From Calliopum simillimum (taxonomy: Eukaryota > Arthropoda > Insecta > Diptera > Lauxaniidae): a stretch of 64,000 nucleotides of DNA. The notes beneath the pieces were generated by a model that ran no database searches, was not told where the DNA came from, and saw nothing but the letters and a program-made list of their open reading frames with translations. A program made the position numbers and the translations under genes. The DNA lies in contig OX638368.1 in assembly GCA_951812925.1 (NCBI GenBank), positions 13,443,287 through 13,507,286 on the forward strand. Reading direction: 5' to 3'. Each line of letters starts with the position of its first letter. Position 1 is the first letter of the stretch. This document shows, one piece after another, positions 1-12,400 of the stretch.

Positions 1-190
1 GCTATTTGTTTGAACTTTTTTTCAAAATTTTTTCAAAATATATTCTAAGAAAAAAAAATTTTTTAACTTTCCAAAAAATTACCAAAAATTTCACACGTAT
101 TTCTTCGCCGATTCTAAGCATTTGATGCTTTGTACACTTTTTTTGTAAGATGCCTATCTCTTGAGTAAACAAAGAGTTTAGCCTGCCGCG
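1..190. repeat. Solo copy of a dispersed AT-rich repeat (R family)
   Basis: This stretch ends in a block reading ATTTCTTCGCCGATTCTAAG, then TTTTTTGTAAGATGCCT and TTGAGTAAA. The same order of words appears near 19,200-19,290 and 21,290-21,360, and in reverse complement near 18,985-19,090, 21,185-21,245 and 53,085-53,160. At 19 kb and 21 kb the block occurs as an inverted pair, so the parent element is probably a foldback repeat. The copy is cut by the window edge. Family assignment is by visual alignment only and no coding capacity is apparent. Confidence 0.55.
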
Positions 191-239
191 GGAGTTCAAA
201 AGCCAAAAATTCTCATCTATCGACCGAATTTCATCTTGA

Positions 240-759
240 ATCATACATCATTTTAAAGCTTATAAATCATGCTTTAATTTAAAGTACTTTCAAAAAAAAT
301 TTAAGTGGGAGTTTTTTTTTAAATCAAAAGTATTTTTAATTTTAAAAAATTTTGGTGAAAAAAAATTTTTTTCTCAATGTAATATTTTTTTATAAAAAGA
401 ACACTTAAAAATAAATTCGACCAGTTACTAACATTTATCAATTTACAAAGTTTGGTGTCAAGTATAAATTTTTGAAAAAACACCCTTTTAATGAAAATTA
501 CTAAAAATGCCAACTTCAACACCCTGTATTTTAACAACAAATAGTACTAGAACCAAATCCTCTCGGGTTATTGTCCTTGCACACCGGATCTACCATACTG
601 TCAAATTTTAGCGAAATCAGAGACAAACAAATTTTAAGCTGGTTTGGCGTGTTTTGTTTCATAAATAAGGTCGGCTAAAATGGAAATTTTGAAAAGTGAG
701 CTAAGGTTAACCAGTTTTTATGTCTTTTTTTTTTTTTCATATGTCAAAATAACTTTGTT
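240..759. other. Unassigned AT-rich DNA
   Basis: I see no gene or clear element here. Two short words resembling ACACCCTGTATTTT (near 520) are common at ends of insect DNA transposons, but no matching inverted partner was found. Confidence 0.4.
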
Positions 760-1145
760 GAGTCAAATATTTTTCATTATCATTGACTACTTCTCGCAAA
801 CTCTAAATCAAAACCATAATATCGTACTTTAAAAATTCCATGGGTTTCTGCTTCGAAAAATCGGACAAGACGCTTTTGCAATCGTAAGGGGAATTCAGTT
901 TTATGCAATCAAGATAGTTTTGCAATAAGTGAAATACTTAAATGGTAATCCATAGGTGCAAGGTCTGAGCTATATGGCGGATGCACTTAAACTTTCCAGC
1001 CAAGCTAACTCAGTTTTTGATAGGTTATCAAAGAATTATGTAGTTTAGCGTTGTCGTAATGAAAGACGATACCCTTTTTGTTGACTAATTGCGGACATTT
1101 TCTTTGAGCGCTTCAAGTCGTCTTCATTGGAGATTGTAGCTTTTG
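760..1145 (-). pseudogene. Fossil mariner transposase, C-terminal fragment
   Basis: Read on the minus strand, the segment carries degenerate mariner C-terminal signatures in order. Near 1,045-1,140 there is a QQKG-type segment that in mariners precedes the HDNAxPH motif. It is followed by remains of the YQKL...ELGW region and a broken YSPDLAPxDYHLF region. Around 790-870 a stretch reads KQKPMEFLKYDIM, then a stop, then SLREVVNDNEKYL, which matches the usual ending FxxKPxEFxxxGIxxLPERWxxVVxxNGxYL. There are several stops and frameshifts. The N-terminal half and both terminal repeats are not recognisable. The order of motifs makes mariner (Tc1/mariner superfamily) likely; the subfamily cannot be decided. 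Confidence 0.6.
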
Positions 1146-2395
1146 CTTTGATTACTAAACTTCTTAGAGCACCGCCAAAAAAAAATATTATTTTTTCACT
1201 ATTTTTATTGGTTTTAACAACTAATGAAGTCATGTACCTAATTTCAGCGAAATCGAAGGGGGTGTGGCAGTTCGATTATTACAAACCTAGCAATTTCCAC
1301 TTGATTGAAACAAACACGACAATTTCCAAATTTCTTATCGAATTTGTCCATAACCCCTTTGAGGATTTGATTCAAACTTGGTTCACAACCTCACCTAACT
1401 CTAATCAACAGAATTGCAAAACATACAGTATACTAAATTCGTGTATTTTCAGAGTTACACGTTTTTGTTAGTTTTCACAAAATTGAAACAAGTGGAGACT
1501 GTCGCCTTTGCTTCTATACCCCTCAAATGCAACAAGATGTATATTGTTGTATTTACTATAGACGGCATAAATATCATCACATTTCCATGTTGCAACTTTG
1601 AAAGGTAAAGTCAAAAGGATACTAAAACCAAACAGCACCATCAATCGTGTTGCTGATTTATTCAACATTACTGACAAATAAGTTTAAGAAAGGTACTTAA
1701 ATGCAAAAAAAAAAGAAAGTATTATTGAATGTGACCTTATTTCATGTGAAACTATTAATTCACTTACTACTAATTCCGACTCAGGCATATACAGAAAAAA
1801 GTAGAAAATGTAGTAGAATTGGCATGAATGTAAAGAACATAGCTGACAGAATGTATTTAGATCTTTCGAAGATGAATTGAACAAAGTAAACCACTTAAAA
1901 ATTTGCATAATCCTTTGAAAAAATATAAGTTGAAAGCAAAAGGATATAAAGTGAGGAATCTACATTAATGTCTTCTGACATTATGCAGTAAAACTACAAA
2001 ACGATTAGGAAAGCTTCCAAAGAGCTTACTTTTTATATGGCATGAAGTGTCAACTTAATATGCAACTTATTTTATATATAAAATAGTAGTTTCAAATTAA
2101 TAGATCAAACAGAGCAAAATTAAAGTAGGAATAAAACTTGGTTGCAAAAAGGTTGCTCGCACACTGAGGCAGCTCATAAGTTACATTTCAAAAAAAAAAA
2201 CAGTAATGACGGTTTTTTTTTTAATATTTGGTTAAACACTAATCAAATGGGTCTAAGTGGACAACCTCAAGGCAGCCAACATCTATTGGCTAAAACAAGA
2301 ATCATACCTGCAATTAAGTTTTGAATAGATTAAGATTGAACAGAAAGCCATGTTATACATCCAAAATATCACATTTAACAGAAACTAGTAAGGGC
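1146..2395. other. Unassigned non-coding DNA
   Basis: Nothing here supports a gene. Open frames of up to 114 codons occur on both strands, but they overlap each other, lack domain-like composition and have no core-promoter or splice context. The sequence is moderately unique in look, with homopolymer runs. Confidence 0.4.
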
Positions 2396-4175
2396 GTAAA
2401 TTTTGGCCTGGCCAAAATATAAATACCCTACAATGCAGTATTTTGAAAATTTTGCATATATGGCAGGTGCCACGCCCTCTTGTCCAAGTACACTCAGTTT
2501 TTGTTCAGAGCTTGAATTTATAGTTTTTAGTGTCAAAGTGAAATTTAGTTGGATTATCTCAAAAAACTCTTTCAGTATAGCATTTTGAATCTTTTGCTTA
2601 TATGGGAGGTGCCATGCCCTCTTGTCCGAGTACACCCGGTTTTTGTTCAGAGCTTGCATTTATAGTTTTAAGTGTCAGAGTGAAATTTAGTTGGATTATC
2701 TGAAAAACTTTTTTAGTAGGGGAACTGATGCTTTTGTGGTATAGCTAATGTTTAGCTGGAATTTTAAAGGAAAGTGTTAAATCAATTTCAGCCAAATTAT
2801 TTTATGCTAATCATTGAAGTATTGGCTATAGAATATATTTCAATAAAATGTGTGCAATTTCATTGAAAAAAGTTATTGAGCAAAATCTGAAAAAAGTCAA
2901 AAAAGCTGTTTTCAAAAAGTTGGGAGGTAATGTGGTATATATGGTGGCACAATGTGGTATATATACTGATCAGTACATGTAAAGTGGGCTGGTAATGTGG
3001 TACACATAAGCAGGGTAATGTGGTATACCTAACCATACAACCAAATATAAAGTTTTAAAGGCATGAAATAAGTTCATAATAACATTTACATTGGTTCTCA
3101 AACTCATAGTTTTTATAAAAACAAAAAACAGCAATCAAATAATGGTAAGGATAACAAGAAATATTTATATTCCACATTAGCAAACCCTGACCATACCACA
3201 CTGGCAAATTTTTAGAAATTACAAAATTCTAAAAATCAAATGGGAAACTTTTTGAATTTACACAGTTAAACACGTATATCGCAATACTTAGCACTTACTT
3301 TTATTGAATATAAATAAAACTTCACCAAAAAGCAACTTTTTCTTAACAAAATTTTTTTGCAAAATACGCGGAAAAAAAAATCAACCACACGCGACTTAAG
3401 TTTCGTTCAACTGACGCCGACAAAATTTTGTGTGGTGCATGACAGCAACACATCCCTGGTTTTTCATGTTTTCTGATAGGATAAAAGCAGTGACGTTCGC
3501 AGGTTCTTTCCCAGTTCGGAGATAGGAGACCATACCACATTGAAAAACTATACCACAATAGCATCAGTTCCCCTATAGCATTTTGAAACTTTTGCTTTTA
3601 TGGGAGGCGATTTCATTCAATTTTTGCTGAGAGCTTTCATTTATAATTTTTAGTGTCTGAGTCAAATTTGGTTCGAATATCTCAAAAAACGCTTTCAGTA
3701 TAGCGTTTTAAAGCTTTCGCTTGTATGGGAGGTGCCCCGCCCTCTTGTCCGAATTCATTCAGTTTTTTCCTCAAAGCTTGCGCTTACAACTCGTAGTACT
3801 TATGTTTATTGTGGTTGCATTGTCGTAAAAAATACTCCTAAAATTGCATTTTGAATATATTTTTTGTATGGTAGGCGTACCCGTTGACTGATTTTGCTCA
3901 TTTTCAATCCCCCAAGTTAACTTTGACGACGGAGGTAGTGTACCAAATTTCATTGAATTATCTTGCTCAGTTTTCCCATAAAGTGTATTTAAACACACAG
4001 CCAGCAGGCCACCCAGCCAGCCACCCAGCCAGACTGACGAATATGGCTATATATATCAACTCAAAAGGTGACGCTGATCAAGAATATATATACTTTTCTA
4101 TTCCTGCCAGGCCTCCTTCTCTGCGTTACAAACGGAAGGACAAAGTGAATATACCCTAGGTGTAGGGTATAAAAA
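2396..4175 (+). mobile_element. INE-1/Helentron-like rolling-circle element
   Basis: The 3' part (about 3,870-4,175) has the features known from dipteran INE-1/DINE-1 Helentrons. It contains a GGCCACCCAGCCAGCC-type stretch, the phrase GCTGATCAAGAATATATATA, a CCTTCTCTGCGTTACAAAC block, and a terminal hairpin whose arms ATACCCTA and TAGGGTAT are separated by a few bases at 4,151-4,170. Upstream lie four degenerate tandem units of about 126-143 bp. Each carries GCATTTTGAA, GGGAGGTGCC and GTGAAATTTAGTTGGATTAT words, starting near 2,450, 2,590, 3,580 and 3,705. The third unit is split by the DNA transposon at 2,719-3,573. No helicase or Rep coding sequence is present, so this is a non-autonomous copy. 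The left boundary is approximate. A related copy lies near 54.1 kb. Confidence 0.7.
2719..3573. mobile_element. TA-flanked DNA transposon A, GGGGAACTGATGC termini
   Basis: The element begins GGGGAACTGATGC and ends with the exact reverse complement GCATCAGTTCCCC, flanked by TA on both sides (2,717-2,718 and 3,574-3,575). Removing it together with one TA restores a continuous Helentron tandem unit (TTTAGTATAGCATTTTG), matching the intact units at 2,571 and 3,687. The word AATGTGGTATA recurs inside: near 2,736, 2,929, 2,950, 2,994 and 3,018 in direct orientation, and near 3,188, 3,530 and 3,549 inverted. No transposase is visible in its 855 bp. TA duplication places it with Tc1/mariner/pogo-type transposons, but the exact family is unknown. 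Confidence 0.8.
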
Positions 4176-5515
4176 TCAGGTCTTTAAATGAAGAAATTCA
4201 AGCCAACGAAAACTTTAAGCGTTTCTTATATTTTGAATTTAAAATTTAAGCAACTTTAAAACAAATAAAATTTAAGTGCTATAAAAACTTCATGATTCCG
4301 CCGACTTCAAAATGTATCCTTGGAAACAAAAACAATAAAAGAAAAAAAGGAAAAAGGAAAAAAGTACAGATAAAAATTCAAAGTAAACTCAAACAAAAGT
4401 GTTTCATTTGTTAAGTTTCTTTGCTATTCTTTTATTTCCTTTTTCTAAGAGTTTTCTAAGAATTCTAAAGAGGAAACGGTAGTACACATAGGATATGACA
4501 TAAATGCTGCTCTGCTGCTGTTGCTGCTTTTACCGTTATTGTTGTTCGTTTTCAGTTTGTTGATGTTTTTGTTATTGTACTTACTTTCATTTTAGTTTTG
4601 TTTACAATTTTAATCCAATTTTATTGATGGACTCCCTCACACCACCAATGTTCTACTTACTTACACCAGCTCATGTTATCATTGGCATTTATATTCAACC
4701 GCATTGCTTTGATACTCAATTTTTTCTTATCACTTTGATCTTCTCGCTTCACAATTGTGCCGCGCGCTTAAGTCCTTGAATACATTGGGTTGAAACCGCG
4801 CTATTTTTAAATGCCATCAGCAAGTTGAGCAAACGTTATCTTTTTTCTTCGCCAGCTTCAACATCATTCCTTTTCGCATCAATATTTCTTTCCATCTGAC
4901 GCCTTGTTACCAATTCAGTCTGAGTTTTGTCAATTGTACCGGAAGTTTATATGAAGTACAGAATTTTGCACCTATAATTTTTTTTTTTTTTTTTTTTCTG
5001 ACAATATTTGAGTGCCTTCGATAATACAAGCATACAAAATTTAAAAAAATTTAACTTTTTACTAGACATATAAGGATATACTAACATAATTTTCGATGCT
5101 GAATCCGAGTCTGTTGTCAAAATTGCTTATATACCTCCAAGATTTCGAGATGTCTTTGTTTTAAGTTGCAGAAAGTGCTGTTTTCAGGCTAATGGCGCAG
5201 TTCCAGAAAAGGTGTGATTCCATTTTTTTAATGGCATCAAATAGACAAGATCTTCCTTATCAAATTTATTTTCAAACTTCTTCGATTAGACTCTTACTCT
5301 CCGAGTATCTACCTTTGCTATACAAATAAAAAATGTTGATATGTTTTTTGGCAATAAATCGGTACTTTGCGTGGGGGTCGAGATGAGTTCAGGGGTAATA
5401 TCTCGAAGAGTTAAGTTCTACACACGCCATAAGCCAGAAAGACCATTTTTTGCACCTTCAATTAAGAATATCTCAAACTCCTGCATGCAGTAACGTAACT
5501 ATTAAAAGTTAATTG
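4176..5515. other. Apparently unique non-coding DNA
   Basis: No gene is supported. The stretch has GC-richer, less repetitive composition around 4,480-4,960, including a short CTGCTGCTGTTGCTGCT run, and poly-T near 4,979. It could be conserved intronic or intergenic DNA, but nothing in the sequence proves a function. Confidence 0.35.
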
Positions 5516-6130
5516 TTTATAAAAATTTTTTACTGGTATGGTTAACACTTTCTATTGTTTAGTCATTTTCATTTAAAATGTTTATTATGATATTTTTTAT
5601 TAGAAATTTTTATAATCAATTTTAACAGCAAATGTTTATAAATTTCTTTTGAAAAATATTTAGTTTCAAATTTTATGTAGCACTTAATAAGCAATTTTTA
5701 AAGAAAATGTTCATAAACATTTTTAAGGAAAATGTTTATAAACAATTTTTAAAGAAAATGTTTATAAACAATTTAAAAAAAAAGTTTATAAACAATTTTT
5801 AAAGAAAATATTTTAAAAAAAATTTTGAAGTAAACTGTTTGGAAACAATTCTTAAACAGTCTTTACTTTTAGAAAATTTTTATAAAAATATTTACTAGTA
5901 ATTTCTAAAAATTTTTGAGGAAAATGTTTATAAATAATTCGTTAGAAAAATTTTTATAAATAATTTTCAAATAGTGTTTACTTACAAAAAATTTTTATAA
6001 AATTATTGTTTAGAAATTACTTAAAATACCTAATGTTTTTGAACAATATTTATAATAAAGAATTTCAATAGAAAATATTTACAAGCAATTATTGAAGTAT
6101 ATGAACAATTTTTACACCAAATTAATTTTA
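5516..6130. repeat. Degenerate AT-rich minisatellite, about 27-bp unit
   Basis: Units close to AAAATGTTTATAAACAATTT with a TTAAAG linker follow each other. They are best conserved at 5,690-5,800 and fade toward both sides. The unit contains the near-palindrome TGTTTATAAACA. No coding role is apparent. Confidence 0.7.
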
Positions 6131-7007
6131 TACAGAATAAACCATTAAGTATTGCAATAATTTCCATAGAATTTTTTCAAGAAGCACTGTGCAACAAGCG
6201 ACTATGGTTTCATTGTTGAATGCATTTTTTTTTTCCTTAGCTTTGTTGTCCACCAATCATAGCCGCTGTCCTCAAGCCAACAGTGGCAACAACTTCCACT
6301 TCATTTAAAATTCCATTTCGTTTTGTGTCTTCGACATTCGACGGCAATCGATTGGAGAAACTCAATGCTGCACTACTGCGCTGCAATTGTCAGTTGTGGC
6401 AACCAAGCTGCCTTCGCTTTTTCACTCACTGTTTCCTGTCCAATGCAAAGACAACATTGATGTTGTGCAGGCAAACCAAAAAAAGAAGAAAAACGAAACA
6501 GTATGTAGCATAACTATACAGGACACGAAACAAATTTTGTGTAAAACTTTCAGAGCATGATGCCTTAAATAGGACACTACAACCATCATCGATGAAGCAA
6601 CACATTCGTGGAATGACAAATGAAGTGAACTGACGATGTTTGCGGGCACTAAGAAGAAGACGTTACATATCAAAAGAGAGTAGTTTTATAGGTTTGCAGT
6701 GTAGAGCACTGAATTAAATTGGTTTTATGCTTGCAGCATTTCAATTTTATACATTTTACTTTTTTTTCGTTTGCAGGTCTGTTTTAATTTTTTTTTGGGA
6801 GAAACTTTTCTTTTACAATATTTTTGAACAACATTTTTGTATGTTGGTATTTTAATTAATTTTGTTTTCAATTATTGTGCATTGTAGCACGTACAAATAA
6901 GTGGGTCAACATGTCACTAAAGCGAAAAACATCAACTTTTGTGTGGTTGTTGATAAAGTTTTGTATAATTTTTTTGTTTCTTTATCATTGGTGTTTTGCC
7001 TATCAAT
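6131..7007. other. Unassigned non-coding DNA
   Basis: No supported gene. Around 6,250-6,680 the DNA is less AT-rich and could be unique sequence. Open frames of about 80 codons on either strand show no signal peptide, domain or promoter context. Confidence 0.35.
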
Positions 7008-7683
7008 ATATCGACGCATGATACGAAAAGTAGGATGATTCATTTCTTCTATGAAAAGCAGGATGTTTTATATTCTCAGAAGAAAAGTAGGACGTTTCAT
7101 AATTTTTAACAAAAAGTATGATGTTTCATATTTTTTTATGAAAAATAGGATGTTTTACATTCTTGGGCGAAAAGTAGGACGTTTCAAACTTTTTTATGAA
7201 AAGTAGGAAATTTCATAATTTGTTACGAAAATTAGGTTGTGTTAAACTTTTAGACGAAATATAGGATGTTTCATATTGAACGACAAAAAAAAAGGGTGAA
7301 TTATATCATAAGCGCATATAAAAATTTGTTAACTTATTTTATGTATTTAAATGAACCCTAGCCTTCCCTGTGAGCTTTTTTTAGTTTATGCGTGACCTAA
7401 AACGCTTGTGTCATTAACAAATCTGCTTAAATATTTATTGTTTTGATGCTCGAACTAAACATACAGCAGCGGAGATGGCTAAAATAAAACGTGGATTAGC
7501 CTAAACAAAACTACAGCAAACTAACAATCACAAATTTCATAAAAATCGATGCGGTGGCTTAGACGTGAGAAGGTTTTTTCTATTTAGGGGCGTGGTACCG
7601 CCCACTTAAAAAAATATCCTATGCACTGCTACTCTTCACAGCCTTTCCAGCAAAAACAAATCAAGTGAATATGTTGAAATTTA

Positions 7684-8449
7684 GCCCTAGAACCGTGCAT
7701 CGTCTAGCCAACTTATTTCTGTGTTTCTGGGCACTCAGTGCCCATAGTGTATTTTGTATGGGGATTACTGGAAAGTTCAAAATTTTTGAAAGAAACTTAT
7801 GTTTTTTTTATTCAAATATAACTTTTTTATACATTTTATATTTTTTTATTGAGCATTTATTTGCATATGTACGTATGAATGAGAGTAGTATATAAAAAAA
7901 ATTATTTTTGTGTAAAAAAAGTATATAGAAGTGTGTAAATTAAGGTGGTCGTTATATGCAAGGTCATGATGGATGGTCGTCAATCAGCTCTAAGTGTCAA
8001 ATTGGAATTTCTCTGATTGTTTCAAATTTTTATGTTGAGCGCTGATGGCTCTATTGGGCCCTGATTGGCCTCTTGCTGTATTTGTCAGTCTGAATGTTGA
8101 AATTACGATTACTCCCAAACGAATAAAGCTATATGCATAAAATTTGGCACAAATAATAGTTAGGGCTATAGCCTGATTAGGACTAAAAATGGGCGTGATC
8201 GGTTAAAGTTCAAAAACTCATATTTTTTGGGCACACAGTGCCCATAACACGAAAATGAGGTTTCCCGCCTTTTATTTGTTTTTATTTTACTTATACCTAA
8301 ATCATATCCAAACTAAGTTTTTTTAAGTAGTAAAAAGTTCAATCTATTGAAAAACTATGAGATCTGACATTCGTTTCGAGCATTTTGGGGTTTAAAACAA
8401 CATTGAAAATTGATTTGGGCACCCAGTGCCCATAACACGGTTCTAAGGT
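7684..8449. mobile_element. TA-flanked DNA transposon B, (G/A)CC(C/T)TAGAACCGTG termini
   Basis: The left end reads GCCCTAGAACCGTG after TA (7,682-7,683), and the right end reads CACGGTTCTAAGGT before TA (8,450-8,451). The word GGGCACnCAGTGCCCATA, itself nearly palindromic, occurs at about 7,729, 8,229 and 8,417; the last two continue into ACACG. In other respects the 766-bp interior is AT-rich and non-coding. The 76-codon frame that starts just before the left end and runs into the element has no recognisable domain. It is a non-autonomous DNA transposon of unknown family. Confidence 0.65.
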
Positions 8450-8498
8450 TAGGCATAGAAAGGGACTGAACAGATTTCGTTTACCTCTTTATATATTG

Positions 8499-9100
8499 AT
8501 ACTAGCTGGCCTGGCTGCGACTTCGTTCGCCTATTTCCGATGCCTTTACGTACGAAGTCCCATCCATCTCCATCGTCCCTCTCTTCCAATCACCAAGGTT
8601 TTTAAATATCCATGTATCAACTTTTGTAATCATAGCTCCCATAGGTACAGAGATATAGCTTTTTATATATTTTTTGTATGAAGGGTGCAACTCCCCCTTC
8701 TCACCCCCCCGCCCAAGTTTTTCAAAGTAAATGGTAGATAGAATATTCATGTACTTATGTACCAAGTTTTATAACGATATCTGCGATATGTGAAGAAATA
8801 TAGCATTTTTTGTATTTTTGAAAAGTGGATGCAATTCTCCTCCACACAATATCCCCCAAGTTTTGCATGGTGAATTGTAGATATGTACATTATCCATAAG
8901 TTCATCAACTTTCATAATCATAACTTATATAACTGTAGAGATATAGCATTTTTTGTATTTTTTTCGTATGCCACCCCCTTAACAACCTTCTAAAGACCAT
9001 ACCAAAAAATTTGAAAAAAAAAACTATGTAAATCGGTCTTGCAGTTTCCGCGTTCATAAACTACATACGGACACCATTTCATTTTTATATGTATAGATGA
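8499..9100 (+). repeat. ACTAGCTGGCCTGG-type interspersed repeat with 145-bp tandem units
   Basis: It starts ACTAGCTGGCCTGGCTGCGA and ends ATTTTTATATGTATAGATGA. The penultimate block has AAATCGGTCTTGCAGTTTCC and ACTACATACGGAC. Repeats with a start like ACTAGCTGrCCyGGC and a tail like TTTTATATATAGAT are widespread in arthropods, but I cannot assign a class with certainty. Inside are three degenerate units carrying AGAGATATAGCATTTTTTG and CCCCCAAGTTTT words. The AGATATAGC-type word lies near 8,650, 8,797 and 8,939, giving a spacing of 142-147 bp. No protein is encoded. Confidence 0.5.
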
Positions 9101-9495
9101 TATGGTTTCTCATCGTTCTTTCGTTTAATAACTTATACCTGATATAAATATTTCACTAACATAAGGAAATTGATGTAACAAAATAAGAAACACCCTAGTT
9201 TTCACCAAAAATATGCTGCAAGAATCAACGTCAACCTAGCTTTCTTGCAAAGCATCGAAACGTCCTAGTTTTCGTCCAAAATGTTCAGACATCCTATTTT
9301 TCGACATAAAAACTTAAACGTCCTACTTTTATACACAAAACATCGAAGAAACCTAGTTTTCGTCATATATAATGAAACAACCTAGTTTTCGTCCAAATAA
9401 GTTTGAAACGTCCTACTTTTCGTCTAAGAATTTTTGAAAACCTACTTTTCATAGGAGAATTGAATCATCCTACTTTTCGTATCATGCGTCGATAT

Positions 9496-12400
9496 GCTGT
9501 AGCTATGTATACTGAATTTTTATCCTGATTGTATGTATGTTACATATCAGCATTGTCATTGCGATAAATTAAAAATTTTAAAGAAAATTTTCTTTTTATT
9601 TAATAAATTTTATGTTACTGTTTTTTGAAACTTTTGAGATATATAATTTTTTCGTAAAAAACATCTGATTGCAATAAAGCAAAATTGAGATAAACTGTGG
9701 AAAGATCAATATTTTCCACAAAAAAGTTTTATTCCCAAAAGTTTTTTCATTTACTTATATATATATATAGGCGATTTCAGAAACAAAACCATTCAACTAA
9801 TTTTGAATTAAAAAAATTTCAAATTTGACTTTCAAATGGAATAGCTCATTACTGTTTTACATTTTATCTGTGTGATTAAACGCTTAAATGTCTAGCAATT
9901 AACAATTTAACTCCAAAAACATTTTTTCGCGAAGTTCTGACCACTTCGGTTTTAATTTAACTTATCCGCCCTTAGATCACAATAATTCAAACCTAACTTT
10001 AAAAAGGATAACTGACTGACTACAGAATCGATTATGTTTTTAAGTTAGCCTTCAACACTAAACACTTCTTAAATTTTGATTGTACAAACAATTATGGCTT
10101 TACCGTGGTATGAAATCCCTCTTCAGTTTATGTTCGAAGCAAATTAATTTTATTTTTATTAAAAAACAAAGTTTTCCTTCGCACATGTAGACAACTTCTT
10201 GAGCGGAAAAAGCTTAAAATTTTATTTTGAAACTTTAAAGATGATTTAAGTGTTACTCCTTCACCGTGCGACATTTTGAAGTATTTTGAAATTTACTTTG
10301 AAAAATTACTTGGGCAACTAAAATATTATTAAACCTTCTTAAAAACAAAACTTAAAATATAGTTTCCTGATGATTTATCATTTTTCTTCTACGTTTATTA
10401 TGACAACTTGAATCTATTTCAACTGTTTGCGGCTTCGAAAAAATATATTTTCAAAATAGGGGGATTTTTTTATTATCGCCATATAAAAATAAAATCACTC
10501 TTAAACTCGTTATGTGGTTCAGACATTTTTGTTGAACGCCTCTCACAGATTGCCTTTGCCTCTATGAGAAATCAGACCTCTTCTCCCTTATATCCTGAAA
10601 TTTACCTTGAATCTTGGGTAGGCTGACTATGTCTATGCGATCTATAAAGGCAAATTTTTAATAATAAATCTTTATTTTTAATTCCTTAAAGGTCATTTTC
10701 ACAATATCCAGTTAAAATTTAACTTTCAGATGAATACAAATTCTGAGTGAAAGTGCCAGTTAAGGCTTAACTGAACATAGTAGAATTGGTCATAAATCTA
10801 ATTGGATGACCGCAACCATTTGAGTATTCGAAATTTTAAAATTAAGTTCATAATATTAAAGAAAGATATTTCCGTGCTATGTAAAATGCCGCATACGATT
10901 GAGGTTTCTTTTGCAACATTAACACGAGAGATATTTTTGTGGTGAGCTGTGGAATTTTAATTGTAAGTAATTTCAAAAAGGATATAAGACACTTTATGAG
11001 AAATGGAAAGAGGAATAATCTCCTTACATTCTTCTTTTGCAAACCACAATTTCATTGATAATTTTTTATTGAATATTGTGCTAAACATGTAAAAACATGG
11101 GACGGACTCGTTTGAAAGAAAGTTCATATAAATGATAAAAATTGAACTGAATAATGCTTAATGAACTTTAATATCCTCACTGGTGCACATAATTCTTTAG
11201 CGAAACAAAAATTTTACGAAAATTGATAAAATACTTTAACGAAAAACTTTGCCCTTTATAAAGTTTAAGTTGTAAATAAATTTCCTTTTCTTTTTTTGCT
11301 CGAAATTATGTTGAGCAGGACAAAATTCAAATACTGATAAAATTGTAGTTGAAGCAAAAAAACTGTATCCTTTAGTTGAATGTGGTATACCTTCAATTAA
11401 AAAGATGCACAAGGTAAGACAACTTTTCTTTGAAGTTGTATTTCTTTTAAGAAAAATAAATAAAACAAAAATGACTTGATCTTTTAACTTTCATTTATGG
11501 ACTTTTAGCTTTCGAATTTTAAAAGTTAAACATTGAAATTTTGTCTTCATGTCTTTACAAAAAAAAAGCAAATATTGAAATTTTCTAAGTATTTAACTTC
11601 AAAAATTTCTTATGCCTAAAAATAAATGTAGTGATATACACAGACATAGTTCATAAAGTAAAATTATGAGATGACATGAAAGTTTTTAAGAAATTACTAA
11701 TGCTAATATGTGAGGTTTCATAATTGATCTTCGAAGATTGGTAGTGGATAAAATCTGTGAAAAGTTCAAGCTTTGCTCTAAAAAAACTTCTGCATAAAAT
11801 AATCATAACAATTTTACCTACCAAAAAATCTTCCACGCAAGCTGCATAAAGGTCAAAATATATTAAACAATTCACTTGAAAATATCTGCGCAATAAGTTT
11901 TCGTAGCAAGTGTGCAAAATGTTTCCATCATAGAAAAATATAAATTTTCAAATCTCAAAAAACATTAGAACAATCTGTTTGAAAGAATACCTTTAGAATT
12001 TATGTGCATTAGAAAATGAATTTTTTTTCTCAAATTTCAGCAATAAACTTAAAAGCCACTCAAAATACAAGCTGATTTGCAAGACTTGGAAAAGAATTTT
12101 CAAACTTTTTAGAGTAAAGCTCTGAAAGAATATGACAATGAAACATAACACCGGAAAGTCATATTCAAAGAAAGTAAAACGATATAGCACTTATACTTTC
12201 CAAAGCACTTTAAATGCAAACTTGCTGGCAGCAGACCGCGTAGCACTTAAGCAGCAGAAACAATACAAATTGTCGGCAAAGCACTGCAAAAATTTGGCAG
12301 TTTAAACATTTTATGCGAAATAAAGATGACTTTGCAAGCGCACAATTTATGTTTTAGAATTTACATTTAATGAGTGATGAGTTTTTTGAGTGTGCAATTT

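Larger units (their letters stand above)
7008..9495. mobile_element. Element with long tandem-repeat terminal inverted repeats
   Basis: The ends are exact inverted copies: ATATCGACGCATGATAC on the left at 7,008 and GTATCATGCGTCGATAT on the right at 9,479-9,495. Inward, each end is an array of about nine or ten degenerate 29-bp units built on GAAAAGTAGGACGTTTCA, occupying 7,024-7,268 and, inverted, about 9,193-9,480. Tandem-repeat terminal inverted repeats are known from Foldback/Galileo-type and some Mutator-like elements. No transposase is visible here, so the superfamily is undecided. A target duplication cannot be separated from the terminal ATAT. The interior holds a second transposon (7,684-8,449) and another repeat (about 8,499-9,100), so this is a nested structure. 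Confidence 0.75.

Noticed and set aside
1127..1471. 114-codon plus-strand ORF
   Set aside because: It overlaps a mariner fragment on the opposite strand at its start, has no domain-like composition, and no promoter or polyadenylation context.
7024..7268. Regular 29-bp repeats resembling a CRISPR array
   Set aside because: The units are degenerate, directly adjacent without unique spacers, mirrored at 9.2-9.5 kb, and the genome is eukaryotic. They are tandem terminal repeats.
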